Positions 27,769 to 36,802 of a stretch of 64,000 bases of DNA are shown here, piece after piece. Every line of letters begins with the position of its first letter. Position 1 is the stretch's first letter. The stretch covers positions 52,808-116,807 of the forward strand of contig NZQV01000004.1 of NCBI GenBank assembly GCA_002696035.1. Direction: 5' to 3'. The notes beneath the pieces are model-generated. The model did not search any database, was not told the DNA's origin, and saw only the letters and a program-made list of their open reading frames with translations. Source of the stretch: Balneola sp. (lineage in GTDB: Bacteria > Bacteroidota > Rhodothermia > Balneolales > Balneolaceae). The translations under genes and the position numbers were made by a program.

Positions 27769-30700
27769 ATGATGTTAACAAAAAAGAATATCGGGATGGG
27801 AAAGTGTATTACAATAATGGCCACAGTTTTTATGATGGCTATATCGACTACCCATATTATGGGACAGGTGAACCAATGGAAAGTATTATCTTATGATACC
27901 TATGGAAACCCAATGGAAGTGCAGGATGCAAATGGCAATGTGACTAAATACTATTATGGTTCGGACACCAGCCCTTTCAGCCAGGATGGTAATAATAGTA
28001 CAAATGGAGTATATCTGACTGGAATCCAAAAAGTACAGGGTACAGATGACTGCAACAATTGTGGTGCCCGGCCCAGCAGTGGAGATGATTTATTTACAGA
28101 AGCCCGGTATGATGATTTGGGACGAATCAGCTCTATTACTGATGAAAACGAACAGGAAACTCGGTTCAAGTACGACAGCTTTGGCCGGCTCATTTCAACT
28201 CTTAACCCAAATGGGTTCTTAACAGCAGCTCAAGGCTATGGGTATTCTACTATAATGAATGGAGGTATATACTCTCCTTCAGCACCCAATTATATAGAAA
28301 CGATTTCTTATGCAGATCCCATCCATTATACCGATTTCTCCTCTTCCAGTGGGTGGAGCAGCGTAAGCTCTTACAATGTCTTTAATTATCCAAAAGCAGG
28401 GGAAACGACTGTACGTATGGGCTCTGGAGGAGGGTGGGAAACTATTTCTAAGTCATTCCCGGGATCTTCAACTATGGTTTTGCGGGTTGATTTTTATCCA
28501 GATAATTCAACAGGGGGAACACCACATGTGATACTGGAACAGTCTGGAATACGTTTTGCAGTACAGTATAGGCCTGGTGAAGACGCCTTCAGGGTTCAGT
28601 ACAGAACTAATCCAACCGGCTCTTATTCTTACAGTGGGAATTTTCCGTTAGACGCCTTCCCCAACAGGTGGTATACTATTGAAATCCAGAAGGTTGGGGA
28701 ACAGCTTACGGCCTGGGTATATCCAAGAGGAGAAGGACGAAGTGAGATCAACTCGTATAAAAAAGGCAATTTTATTTCCTGGACCCCTACTCTTAGCTTA
28801 ACTACAGATGATAATTATTTTTATGCAGCCAACCTGAGTATTGCAAAATCCTCAAATAGTACGGTTTCGTATATGGACGGCTTAGGCCGAGAAATCCAAA
28901 CCCAGCAGCGCGGGGGTGGTCAAACGATTATTACCGGCATGCGGTATAACGATCGCGGCCTGCCGGAAGTGGTTTCCCGGCCAATTGAGGCAGCGAATCA
29001 AAATACATATCTGGCTAATTTATTTGAGGGTAACGGGACTTTTACCCCGGGGAGTCCGCTCAACTGGAATTCACCTATTGAGAATTACTATCAATCTCAG
29101 CCTAATAATGATGAAGACTATGCTTATAGTCACACCATTTATGAAGATAATCCACTCAAAAGAGTATACAAAAGCACATTACCGGGGACTGATCATAGAA
29201 TGGGGAATGGAAAGGAAACCACCACAACGTATGGATTAAATTCAACAACCGGAGAAACCTTCACAATTAATGGAAAAACATGGGGATTAAATACACTTCA
29301 AAAAACCATAAACAAAGACCCGGACGGCAAGGAAACCATTACCTACACTGATGGCTGGGGACAAACGATTGTAAGCGGGGTGAATTGGAATCCTAGTGGC
29401 GATGACATATTGAATAAATCCTCGAATGACCTAGTTACCTATTTCGAGTATGATCTTTTAGGGAATTTGGTATGGGTGGAAGACCCAAGAGGGCTTGAGA
29501 CGACCTATGATTATAATGATTTAGGGCAACTCGAGGAGAAGGTGCTTCCCGATCAAGATCATTCGAATAAATACCGATACGACAAGAAAGGGCAGCTAAG
29601 GGTGCATGTAGATCCCAATCTGTCGAGTTCTAATGAACTCTACTATCATGAATATGATGAATTAGGCCGGGTAGTAGAAACAGGTATCTATTCTGGTGGA
29701 AGTATTGCAAATATTCTTAATGATCCTGAATCTTATTATTACCACCCCGATTGGCCTTATCAGGGGTCATCTTCTTATGTAAATTATTCCTATGATGGAA
29801 CTAATGCTTATTCTGGAGCAATCAATTTAAAAGGAAATCTTACAAGGGAACAATATAAAGAGCTTGACACTGGTAACTGGGGGTATACATGGTACTCATA
29901 TAATAATTTGGGACTCGTTGAATGGATTAGGCAGAGATTGCCCGGGCAGTCTTCTTCAGTGGACAAGATAATTGAATATACCTATGACGAGCTTGGTCGT
30001 TTAACTCGACTATTCTATAATCCTTCCGGAACCAATGATGACCATTACTTTTGGTATTACTACGACGAATTAGGGAGATTGGAAAAAATAAAATCCCATA
30101 ACTCCAATTCGGAATCGATTGCAGTTACCGAAGCTGAATATACCTATTACGCTGATGGGCAGGTGAAAGAACTTAACCTTGGAGGCGGTGCACAAAGTGT
30201 AGACTACGATTATACAGTTCAGGGTTGGCTAAGTGCTATTAATGATCCAGATGGCTTTAACGAATCCTCATCTGGATATGTAAATGACAGATTCGGGATG
30301 CATATAAGGTACAATTCTGGATTTACCGGTGGGGTTTCTCCTGAACCTCTTTATAATGGAAATATCGCTCAAATTGAATGGGAAGTTGCAGGTTTGGGTA
30401 CCGGGCATGAACCTTTCTACAGCTTTACCTATGATCAATCTAATAGACTAACCACTGGAAATTTTCATGATCCGGCTGTCTCTGATGATAATAACGGAGG
30501 GTTAGATGTATCATATAGCTACGATAAGAACGGAAACATTACTGGTATAAACCGAAAAAGAGCATCTTCGGGTTATCCGTATATGAGCCCAAACAACATT
30601 TCAATTTCAGGAACCAGCAATCGGATAACCGGAATCAGTTATCAAGTTGGACCTGTACCCCCAAGTAATGAAAATCTGGGCTATGATAGCAATGGAAATG

Positions 30701-30963
30701 TTACCAGCAATACGATTCAAGGAATTACATCTGGTACATACGACTGGCGAAACCTGCCACGATCAGTGAATGCCAATGGCTCTACAATGAAATATTCCTA
30801 TGACGCAGACGGTAATAGGATTATGAAAGAATTAGTCGGAGGAACTAAAACATGGTATGTGCGGGGAGCAGATGGTCAAACACTGGCGGTGTATCAGGGT
30901 TCTTCACTAAAATATATAAATCTTATAGCTGGTGGAGAGATCATCGGCCGAATTGAAAAATAA
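27769..30963 (+). CDS. RHS/YD-repeat shell protein without core or toxin
   Basis: The protein has 1,064 residues. A signal peptide ends near 33. Many YD repeats are visible (YDDLGRISSITDENEQETRFKYDSFGRL, YSYDKNGNITGI, YDSNGNVTSN, YSYDADGNRIMKELVGG). It stops at LIAGGEIIGRIEK, where ordinary RHS proteins continue directly into the conserved YYLKDHLGS core. The core instead begins in the tip gene at 32,696. A strong AAGGAGG Shine-Dalgarno precedes the start. YD repeats form the beta-cage that encloses a C-terminal toxin. The paralogue at 41,410 is continuous through this point. Confidence 0.9.
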   Translation: MMLTKKNIGMGKCITIMATVFMMAISTTHIMGQVNQWKVLSYDTYGNPMEVQDANGNVTKYYYGSDTSPFSQDGNNSTNGVYLTGIQKVQGTDDCNNCGARPSSGDDLFTEARYDDLGRISSITDENEQETRFKYDSFGRLISTLNPNGFLTAAQGYGYSTIMNGGIYSPSAPNYIETISYADPIHYTDFSSSSGWSSVSSYNVFNYPKAGETTVRMGSGGGWETISKSFPGSSTMVLRVDFYPDNSTGGTPHVILEQSGIRFAVQYRPGEDAFRVQYRTNPTGSYSYSGNFPLDAFPNRWYTIEIQKVGEQLTAWVYPRGEGRSEINSYKKGNFISWTPTLSLTTDDNYFYAANLSIAKSSNSTVSYMDGLGREIQTQQRGGGQTIITGMRYNDRGLPEVVSRPIEAANQNTYLANLFEGNGTFTPGSPLNWNSPIENYYQSQPNNDEDYAYSHTIYEDNPLKRVYKSTLPGTDHRMGNGKETTTTYGLNSTTGETFTINGKTWGLNTLQKTINKDPDGKETITYTDGWGQTIVSGVNWNPSGDDILNKSSNDLVTYFEYDLLGNLVWVEDPRGLETTYDYNDLGQLEEKVLPDQDHSNKYRYDKKGQLRVHVDPNLSSSNELYYHEYDELGRVVETGIYSGGSIANILNDPESYYYHPDWPYQGSSSYVNYSYDGTNAYSGAINLKGNLTREQYKELDTGNWGYTWYSYNNLGLVEWIRQRLPGQSSSVDKIIEYTYDELGRLTRLFYNPSGTNDDHYFWYYYDELGRLEKIKSHNSNSESIAVTEAEYTYYADGQVKELNLGGGAQSVDYDYTVQGWLSAINDPDGFNESSSGYVNDRFGMHIRYNSGFTGGVSPEPLYNGNIAQIEWEVAGLGTGHEPFYSFTYDQSNRLTTGNFHDPAVSDDNNGGLDVSYSYDKNGNITGINRKRASSGYPYMSPNNISISGTSNRITGISYQVGPVPPSNENLGYDSNGNVTSNTIQGITSGTYDWRNLPRSVNANGSTMKYSYDADGNRIMKELVGGTKTWYVRGADGQTLAVYQGSSLKYINLIAGGEIIGRIEK

Positions 30964-30977
30964 TCAGGGGAGATACG

Positions 30978-32699
30978 ATGAAAACTACCAGCAATTCAAA
31001 TATCCGCATTATGAAATCAAGTATCGTAATATTGATGATTGCAATGTCAACTACGGTATTAGCACAAGGTAATGAACAACAAGGGAATACCATTTCCATT
31101 GAATTGACTGTTCCGGAATATGTTTTACAGGATGGAGAAACGGTGGCCATACGTGGTGAGTTTCCAGGTGGGACTGCTTCGAAAGGAGTAGCCCTTGAAA
31201 AAACTGAGGGAGAGCGTTGGACCGGTTCTATAACAGCGCCATCCAATCGTGGGCAATCCTTTGAATACGAATATATTATTCTTAGGACCGATGGCAGCAC
31301 ATATATTGAATGGTATGATGGGAGGAGTTTTGACCTGTCCTCTGGGCAGCCGTTGGAAATTAATGACTTCTTTAGAGGGCTCGGTCCTGTTTTGGAAGAA
31401 CCTGTTCAACTTAGCATTACTGTAGATTTATCTGGGCTAGATAACCCGGAGTATCAGATTCAAAATGTTGGGTTGATGGGTTCTCATGGGGGGCTAAGCT
31501 GGGAATTTCCAGGGAGAATTCATGAATTAGAAAATATTCAGGGTGAGAGCTCTTCATGGACAACAACATTAGAACTTCCCATGGGGACTCCAATTGATTT
31601 TCCGATGAAATTTACATGGAAAGTAGATGATATATGGAATTGGGAATTTTTACCACACTACCAACTCCATTTACTACTTTTTGATTCTGAAGCAAATGAA
31701 TACAAAGTAGACTTTGCTTTTGATTCACAGGGCTACCAATTGAAACCTTCTCAGGCAGAAGGTTTAGATGCGAACAATTATGCCAAAGCTGCTGAGCTGT
31801 TTAAAGGAGGGAGAAACTACCACTACCATTTGGCAATGAGTCTTTTAGACCGTGATGACCCGGCAGGCGCGCAGCTTGCTTTTGATCAATATCACGAGTA
31901 TTTCCCTGAAGAATCAGAAACCACGTATGAGCATTTCAATACAGCAAAGATTCAGCATTTGGCCGTAAACGGTATGCATAATCGTGCATTAGAGATGGTA
32001 GAAAAAGATTTTAATGATGCGGACAGCGGCATTAGAAAGTCCTACCACAGGTATCTGAAAGGCTGGGTATTCATGGCCATTGACAGCCTGAAAGCATCAC
32101 GAGAGGCTATGAAAAAAGCCATTATTTTGGCAGATGATGAGAAAGACGAGTATTCAAAAAAACAATATGCCCGGTTTGGATTGGCTATGGGCTATCTAAA
32201 AGAGACAGATCCATCGCTGAAAGAACAAGCAAAAGAACTTTTGGTGGAATTTTCCACTAAACACAGCAACGAGAAAATACGCAGGCAGGGCTGGAAGCAA
32301 TTGGCAGCAGTTACCAGTAATACTCCAGTTGATACCCTACACAAACGAGCTTTGCAAGAACTACGGGAACTTGGAAGCCCGAGGCAAAAAGCCAAGGCTA
32401 AAGTAAGGTGGGCGCAGTATCGGCTTGAGTACGCTTCCCCTGATGAAGCGGATTCAGTTTGGACCGAATTTATAGAGCTGGAAGAGAAGCTAACCGATCT
32501 TGATTTATTGGATGAGTTACAAGTTTTAAAAGCGGAATATTTATTACAGCGACAGCGAGCGGAGGAGGCCAGAGGTCTTTTAGAAAAGGTAGCTGGGGCG
32601 GAAGGTCGTCAGAATGCAGCTAAGCATAAAGCACGGTACCTGTTACAAAGACAGGCCAAGGAACAACATGAGAAAATAAAAGAGGAGGAAAAGCAATGA
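30978..32699 (+). CDS. Exported protein with CBM20-like domain and TPR-like repeats
   Basis: The protein has 573 residues. A signal peptide ends near 30. A beta domain at about 35-140 (VAIRGEFPGG..., FEYEYIILRTDGSTYIEWYDG) resembles carbohydrate-binding or glycogen-binding modules of CBM20/48 type. A second beta domain follows at about 145-255. Helical TPR-like repeats occupy 260-570. It sits between the shell and the tip gene, overlapping the tip gene by 4 bases. Its 3' end is copied in front of the other tip genes (34,570 and 36,617), so duplications included this end. A role as a chaperone or scaffold for the tips is inference. Confidence 0.75.
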   Translation: MKTTSNSNIRIMKSSIVILMIAMSTTVLAQGNEQQGNTISIELTVPEYVLQDGETVAIRGEFPGGTASKGVALEKTEGERWTGSITAPSNRGQSFEYEYIILRTDGSTYIEWYDGRSFDLSSGQPLEINDFFRGLGPVLEEPVQLSITVDLSGLDNPEYQIQNVGLMGSHGGLSWEFPGRIHELENIQGESSSWTTTLELPMGTPIDFPMKFTWKVDDIWNWEFLPHYQLHLLLFDSEANEYKVDFAFDSQGYQLKPSQAEGLDANNYAKAAELFKGGRNYHYHLAMSLLDRDDPAGAQLAFDQYHEYFPEESETTYEHFNTAKIQHLAVNGMHNRALEMVEKDFNDADSGIRKSYHRYLKGWVFMAIDSLKASREAMKKAIILADDEKDEYSKKQYARFGLAMGYLKETDPSLKEQAKELLVEFSTKHSNEKIRRQGWKQLAAVTSNTPVDTLHKRALQELRELGSPRQKAKAKVRWAQYRLEYASPDEADSVWTEFIELEEKLTDLDLLDELQVLKAEYLLQRQRAEEARGLLEKVAGAEGRQNAAKHKARYLLQRQAKEQHEKIKEEEKQ

Positions 32700-34027
32700 T
32701 TCGTATTTATTTAGTTCCTTCTACTTTGGCAATATTTTTTTTGGTTTTTACATCCGTAGCATTTGCAGAAGCACGCACCTATCCCCCCACGGCGAATTTA
32801 GCGAGTCCTTACAATGGGGATACGTTTTATGATGGGGAAACATTTTACTTATTTGATTATGGTAGTACCGGAAATGGAAGTCCAATTACACAAAGGCGAT
32901 GGCGGATGAGGCCAATTGGTGGTTCCTGGACGAACATCTCGTGGAGTTCCAGTGATTTTTACTCTTTTCCCAATCTTGCGCCCGGTCAACGTCGCCAGAC
33001 GTATGAATTGCAGTTGACGGTATGGAATAGCTATGGAAGCGACAGTGAAACGATACAGGTAACGGTAGTACGGGATTATGAGAGTTTCTATTATTTGAAA
33101 GATCATTTGGGTACGGTTCGTACTACCATAAACGACCAGGGAAATGTAGTTGGCTATGATGATTACTACCCGTTTGGGCTAACCATGCCTGGCAGAAGTT
33201 CCAACTCCGCCAACCCCAATGACAACTACAAGTTTACCGGGCATGAGCTCGACGACGAGGCGGGATTGGATATTTACCATATGAATGCCAGGGCAATGGA
33301 TCCGGTACTCGGAAGATTTATGCAGATTGATCCGCTTTCAGATCAGTTTCCTGGATGGAGCACCTACAGTTATACCTTTAATAATCCGCTGAGATTTACC
33401 GACCCGACCGGGATGGCGCCTATAGATGATTATGGATTTGATGTAAAAACTGGACAATTAACTTTATTGAGAGAAACGGATGATGATTTTGATGTTATTT
33501 ATACGGGAGAATTTAGTAATGATGGTTCTTTTGAAAAGAATGGAGAGTCTATTGAAATAAGTAAAGGCACTTTACAAGGGGAATTTTTTGACGATATCTC
33601 AAAATCTGGTCTTGTTTTTCAAGATTTATCCGAAGGGTTACAAGCTATGAAATTTCTTTCTTTTAATTCTCATACTGAATTCAATGCTTGGGCTTATACA
33701 AGTGGAACTGAAGAAGGATTAGCTGTTTCACCATGGGAAAGGAATTCATGGAACTTAAGCCATGATTATTATTTGCGTCAAAGTAGAGTCGGTTATTTGG
33801 GAGATAAACAATTTAAGATTCATACTCATCCTGGAAGTTTGGATGGACGAGGAGGGAGAGGTTTTCCATCAGGTGATCCGTCAGGTAGAAGTGGAGACAT
33901 TCCAGCAGCTTCTCTAAATCCTCAGTTGCCGCATTATATATTATCTAAATATGATGGAGTAACAAGGTATTATCATTATGGTGGGGCTCATAGAACAAAT
34001 GCACTAGATAGATTTCTAAACAAATAG
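32696..34027 (+). CDS. RHS tip protein A: signal peptide, Ig-like domain, RHS core, JAB-like toxin domain
   Basis: The protein has 443 residues. A signal peptide ends near 25. An Ig/PKD-like domain follows (about 27-128), then the RHS core: YYLKDHLGTVRTT near 132, YYPFGL, FTGHELDDEAGLD, PVLGRFMQIDPLSDQFPGWS and PLRFTDPTGMAP ending near 242. The C-terminal 200 residues are unique to this copy. They contain HTHPG at 376-380, followed by Ser/Gly/Asp residues (PSGRSGD, 395-401) and PHYILSK, like the JAB/MPN-type toxin domains of polymorphic toxins. The gene overlaps its predecessor by 4 bases. The next gene is a candidate immunity lipoprotein. Toxic activity is inferred. Confidence 0.85.
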   Translation: MIRIYLVPSTLAIFFLVFTSVAFAEARTYPPTANLASPYNGDTFYDGETFYLFDYGSTGNGSPITQRRWRMRPIGGSWTNISWSSSDFYSFPNLAPGQRRQTYELQLTVWNSYGSDSETIQVTVVRDYESFYYLKDHLGTVRTTINDQGNVVGYDDYYPFGLTMPGRSSNSANPNDNYKFTGHELDDEAGLDIYHMNARAMDPVLGRFMQIDPLSDQFPGWSTYSYTFNNPLRFTDPTGMAPIDDYGFDVKTGQLTLLRETDDDFDVIYTGEFSNDGSFEKNGESIEISKGTLQGEFFDDISKSGLVFQDLSEGLQAMKFLSFNSHTEFNAWAYTSGTEEGLAVSPWERNSWNLSHDYYLRQSRVGYLGDKQFKIHTHPGSLDGRGGRGFPSGDPSGRSGDIPAASLNPQLPHYILSKYDGVTRYYHYGGAHRTNALDRFLNK

Positions 34028-34030
34028 ATC

Positions 34031-34513
34031 ATGAAGTATATTTCATTTTTCATAATACTACTTACATTGGGATGCTCCCAAAAAGACATGCATGGAATAA
34101 TTGAAGATGTAACGGAAGAATATATCTATAAAACTGATATTAGAAATTCTGATGATATATATGTACACGATGTAAGCTTTAACCATCTAAGAGTTTTCAG
34201 AATCGCGGCAGTTGAACCTTATACAAATCTAAATAGGTGGGAAGAAAATGGGTTACCGACCGAAATCTTAAGTATGAAAAATCATTATGTATTAATTTTT
34301 GACAAAGACAAGTCTAAAATTAATGTCGATGAGATTCCTGAGGAGCTATTAGGAGATAGAAATTTGGGAAGTGGTGATAATGTATCAGAGTATAGCCCTG
34401 AAGAGTGGGTTTTGATTGTTTGTTCAAACAACTTTAATTATAGAGTGATTGAGAATTCAAATTACATTCCAATAGAAGAATTTGAAGAAATTCAAGATTT
34501 TGAGTGTGAATGA
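34031..34513 (+). CDS. Candidate immunity lipoprotein for tip A
   Basis: The protein has 160 residues with a lipoprotein signal, lipobox LTLGCS near 12-17. The body is acidic and unrecognised. It starts three bases after the stop of tip A, the position normally held by immunity genes. Lipid anchoring would place it in the periplasm or outer membrane, where it could neutralise a toxin. No homologous gene is seen after the other tips. Confidence 0.6.
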   Translation: MKYISFFIILLTLGCSQKDMHGIIEDVTEEYIYKTDIRNSDDIYVHDVSFNHLRVFRIAAVEPYTNLNRWEENGLPTEILSMKNHYVLIFDKDKSKINVDEIPEELLGDRNLGSGDNVSEYSPEEWVLIVCSNNFNYRVIENSNYIPIEEFEEIQDFECE

Positions 34514-34523
34514 TATAGCCAAT

Positions 34524-34633
34524 TTCGATGACTACTACCCGTTTGGGCTAACGATGCCTGGCAGATCTTTCCTGTTACAAAGACAGGCTAAAGAACAACA
34601 GGAAAGAACAATCAACGAGGAGGAAAAACAATG
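34524..34633 (+). repeat. Recombination joint: RHS-core scrap fused to TPR-gene 3' end
   Basis: A piece of about 45 bases matching the YYPFGL...MPGRS part of the tip core (compare 33,163-33,205) is fused at about 34,570 to the last ~60 bases of the TPR gene (compare 32,637-32,699), including the Shine-Dalgarno gaggagg. The second part is almost identical to 36,739-36,800. It marks the point at which a new tip cassette was joined. Confidence 0.8.
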
Positions 34634-35938
34634 AGCCGTCTATATTTAATTCCTTCTACTTTGGTTATATTTTTAATCCTTTTACCATCCAATACGTTAG
34701 CAGAAGTACGCACATATCCTCCAACGGCAAATTTAGCGAGTCCTTACAATGGGGATACGTTTTATGATGGGGAAACATTTTACTTATTTGATTATGGTAG
34801 TACCGGAAATGGAAGTCCAATTACACAGAGGCGATGGCGGATGAGGCCAATTGGTGGTTCCTGGACGAACATCTCGTGGAGTTCCAGTGATTTCTACTCT
34901 TTTCCCAATCTTGCGCCCGGTCAGCGTCGCCAAACGTATGAGTTGCAATTGACGGTATGGAATAGCTTTGGAAGTGATAGCGAAACGATACAGGTAACGG
35001 TAGTACGGGATTACGAAAGTTACTATTACTTAAAAGATCATTTGGGTACCGTTCGTACTACTATAAACGATCAGGGGAATGTAGTTGGCTATGATGATTA
35101 CTATCCGTTTGGACTGCAAATGCCTGGACGTAGCAGCAATACCGGAAACCCGAATGATAACTATAAATTTACCGGTCATGAACGCGATGATGAGGCAAGC
35201 CTCACGTTGGACTACATGAAAGCCCGTAACTATGACCCGGTACTTGGACGGTTCCAGCAAATTGACCCTTTAGCACAGAAGTTCCCTGGGTGGAGTCCGT
35301 ACAATTATACGATGAATAACCCAATAAATATGTGGGACCCTGATGGGAGAGCGCCAACAAGTTGTTGCTATGGACTTGGTGCCGCAACAAGTACAGCGAA
35401 GGCGATGGAGCGTGGTCCCAAAGCACTAAAAGAACATATGGCAGCAAGACAAAAAGCATCGGAGGGTTATTTAATAGGTGCTTCTTTCTATATTCCGGGA
35501 CCAGAAGATGCAGCAATTGGTATTTTTGCTGCTACTAAAGTGGGTCGGGCGGCAGCAAGGTTGGGGGATGAAACATGGGGAGCTGTAAAAGGTTTATTCC
35601 AACGTGGGGATGTAATAGTTGATGCTGCATCGAGTTCTAAACGTTCTTTTAGATTAGCTGATCAAGATGGGAACGCAAAAATTTATGAGTTTGAAGTTGG
35701 AGATAAGACAGTTGAATTTGATGGAGTTTTTTTCCAGAAAGATGGTGTGCTTACTATTGATAACTTTAATATAGAAGGTGATTTAGTAAACGAAGTAGGC
35801 ATCAAAGGATTGAAAGATATCGTTCAAGACTTTGGACAGCAGCAAGGGGTAAATAAAGTTGTGATAAATGGAACTCCAAGGACCACTGGTGCGAATCCAG
35901 GTAAAGTTACAAAACTAGAATTTGATATAGAGCAATGA
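34631..35938 (+). CDS. RHS tip protein B: Ig-like domain, RHS core, unassigned toxin end
   Basis: The protein has 435 residues. The first 240 (signal peptide, Ig-like domain, RHS core to INMWDPDGRAP) are nearly identical to tip A. The C-terminal end is different: a short Ala-rich helical piece (ATSTAKAMERGPKALKEH), a hydrophobic stretch (GASFYIPGPEDAAIGIFAATKVG), then a beta-alpha domain with GIKGLKDIVQDFGQQQGVNKVVING and TTGANPG near the end. I do not recognise this domain by name, but it has the position and size of a polymorphic toxin. The gene overlaps a small gene by 4 bases, which is the candidate immunity. Confidence 0.85.
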   Translation: MSRLYLIPSTLVIFLILLPSNTLAEVRTYPPTANLASPYNGDTFYDGETFYLFDYGSTGNGSPITQRRWRMRPIGGSWTNISWSSSDFYSFPNLAPGQRRQTYELQLTVWNSFGSDSETIQVTVVRDYESYYYLKDHLGTVRTTINDQGNVVGYDDYYPFGLQMPGRSSNTGNPNDNYKFTGHERDDEASLTLDYMKARNYDPVLGRFQQIDPLAQKFPGWSPYNYTMNNPINMWDPDGRAPTSCCYGLGAATSTAKAMERGPKALKEHMAARQKASEGYLIGASFYIPGPEDAAIGIFAATKVGRAAARLGDETWGAVKGLFQRGDVIVDAASSSKRSFRLADQDGNAKIYEFEVGDKTVEFDGVFFQKDGVLTIDNFNIEGDLVNEVGIKGLKDIVQDFGQQQGVNKVVINGTPRTTGANPGKVTKLEFDIEQ

Positions 35939-36162
35939 GAAAAGTAGAATTTTATGGTTGGGATGTTGGCGCCAAGAAGATTAGTTTCACTAAACTTCTT
36001 CGTGATAAAGGTAATTTAACCTTAAAGGACGCTAAAAATGTAAATACTAGAATAATGAATGGAAATGAAAATGTGGTGTTGGAATTTGAAGAAGAATCTG
36101 TTGCCAAACTTATTGTAGAAGAATCTACAAACTTAGGGTTTAAATGCAGGCTTATTGATTAG
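35935..36162 (+). CDS. Candidate cytosolic immunity protein for tip B (L7/L12 C-domain-like)
   Basis: The protein has 75 residues with no signal peptide. It overlaps tip B by 4 bases. The pattern FTKLLRDKGNLTLKDAKN, then a VVLEFEEESVAKLIVEEST helix and NLGFKCRLID resembles the alpha-beta fold of ribosomal L7/L12 C-terminal and ClpS-like domains. That similarity is by eye. A cytosolic inhibitor would imply that the toxin of tip B acts inside the target cell. Confidence 0.6.
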   Translation: MRKVEFYGWDVGAKKISFTKLLRDKGNLTLKDAKNVNTRIMNGNENVVLEFEEESVAKLIVEESTNLGFKCRLID

Positions 36163-36231
36163 TCTAACTTTAAAAAAGAATTGTATGAAAAAGTCATCTT
36201 TTGAGTAACCAGGGTGCTTTATTTGTACGAG

Positions 36232-36300
36232 CTACTAAAGGGCTTTAAGCTTTGCGACTTGGATAAGATTATCGAGGGTGTAGAAGATATGCTCTCCAGG
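36232..36300 (-). pseudogene. XRE-type regulator tail relic
   Basis: On the minus strand this reads GEHIFYTLDNLIQVAKLKAL and a stop, the typical C-terminus of XRE regulators of Bacteroidota. The helix-turn-helix part is missing. The same tail, longer, is present at 38,487-38,690. Confidence 0.7.
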
Positions 36301-36371
36301 TGGGCCAAATATTTAAGAAGACTATAAATAAGTAAAACTATACGAAAAAGAACATAAGACGGAAGACAACA

Positions 36372-36523
36372 ATGAGAAACGTACAAATTATAGTTTTGGT
36401 GCTAGCACTTCCGGCTTTATTGTTGTGTACCTATGAGGTGGAGGCACGTACTTATCCACCTACGGCGAATTTGTTCTCGTTGCGGTGGCTCTGCTCCGCA
36501 ATGCTCTGAGGAGGCTCCGCCTC
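36372..36523 (+). pseudogene. Fourth RHS tip gene relic broken by a palindromic repeat
   Basis: An ATG at 36,372 starts a signal peptide followed by ARTYPPTANL, the shared start of the other tips' mature proteins. The match stops at about 36,473, and an unrelated frame runs to a stop at 36,507. The breaking sequence is a short palindromic element (tgcgg...ccgca and gaggc-tcc-gcctc), related to that at 15,531-15,570. Only the N-terminal 30 or so residues of the tip remain. Confidence 0.75.
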
Positions 36524-36616
36524 ACCCTACAAAAAGGCCGTTTTGGCATCTAATTCAAAAAAAAGTATAAGTATTGCTTCTAAAATCACTCTTACATAGA
36601 AAAAAAGGGGGTTACC

Positions 36617-36802
36617 ATGGGAAAAAGCCGGTACAACTATTTACTTCGCCATCAGCGAACTGAGGAGGCCAGGCATATTCTGGAAGGGGTAGCCGGAGCG
36701 GAAGGCCCTCAGAATGCGGCTGTGCATAGAGCGCAGTACCTGTTACAAAGACAGGCTAAAGAACAACAGGAAAGAACAACCAACGAGGAGGAAAAACAAT
36801 GA
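36617..36802 (+). pseudogene. Truncated copy of TPR protein C-terminus
   Basis: A 61-residue frame matches the last 55 or so residues of the TPR-like protein (32,530-32,699): LRHQRTEEARHILEGVAGAEG against LQRQRAEEARGLLEKVAGAEG. It keeps the GAGGAGG Shine-Dalgarno and the ATGA overlap with the next tip gene. Its own ATG may allow translation, which would serve to couple the tip gene. Confidence 0.75.

Noticed and set aside
36180..36231. Small gene after the tip B immunity gene
   Set aside because: No frame with a start and ribosome site; the segment is spacer next to the XRE relic.
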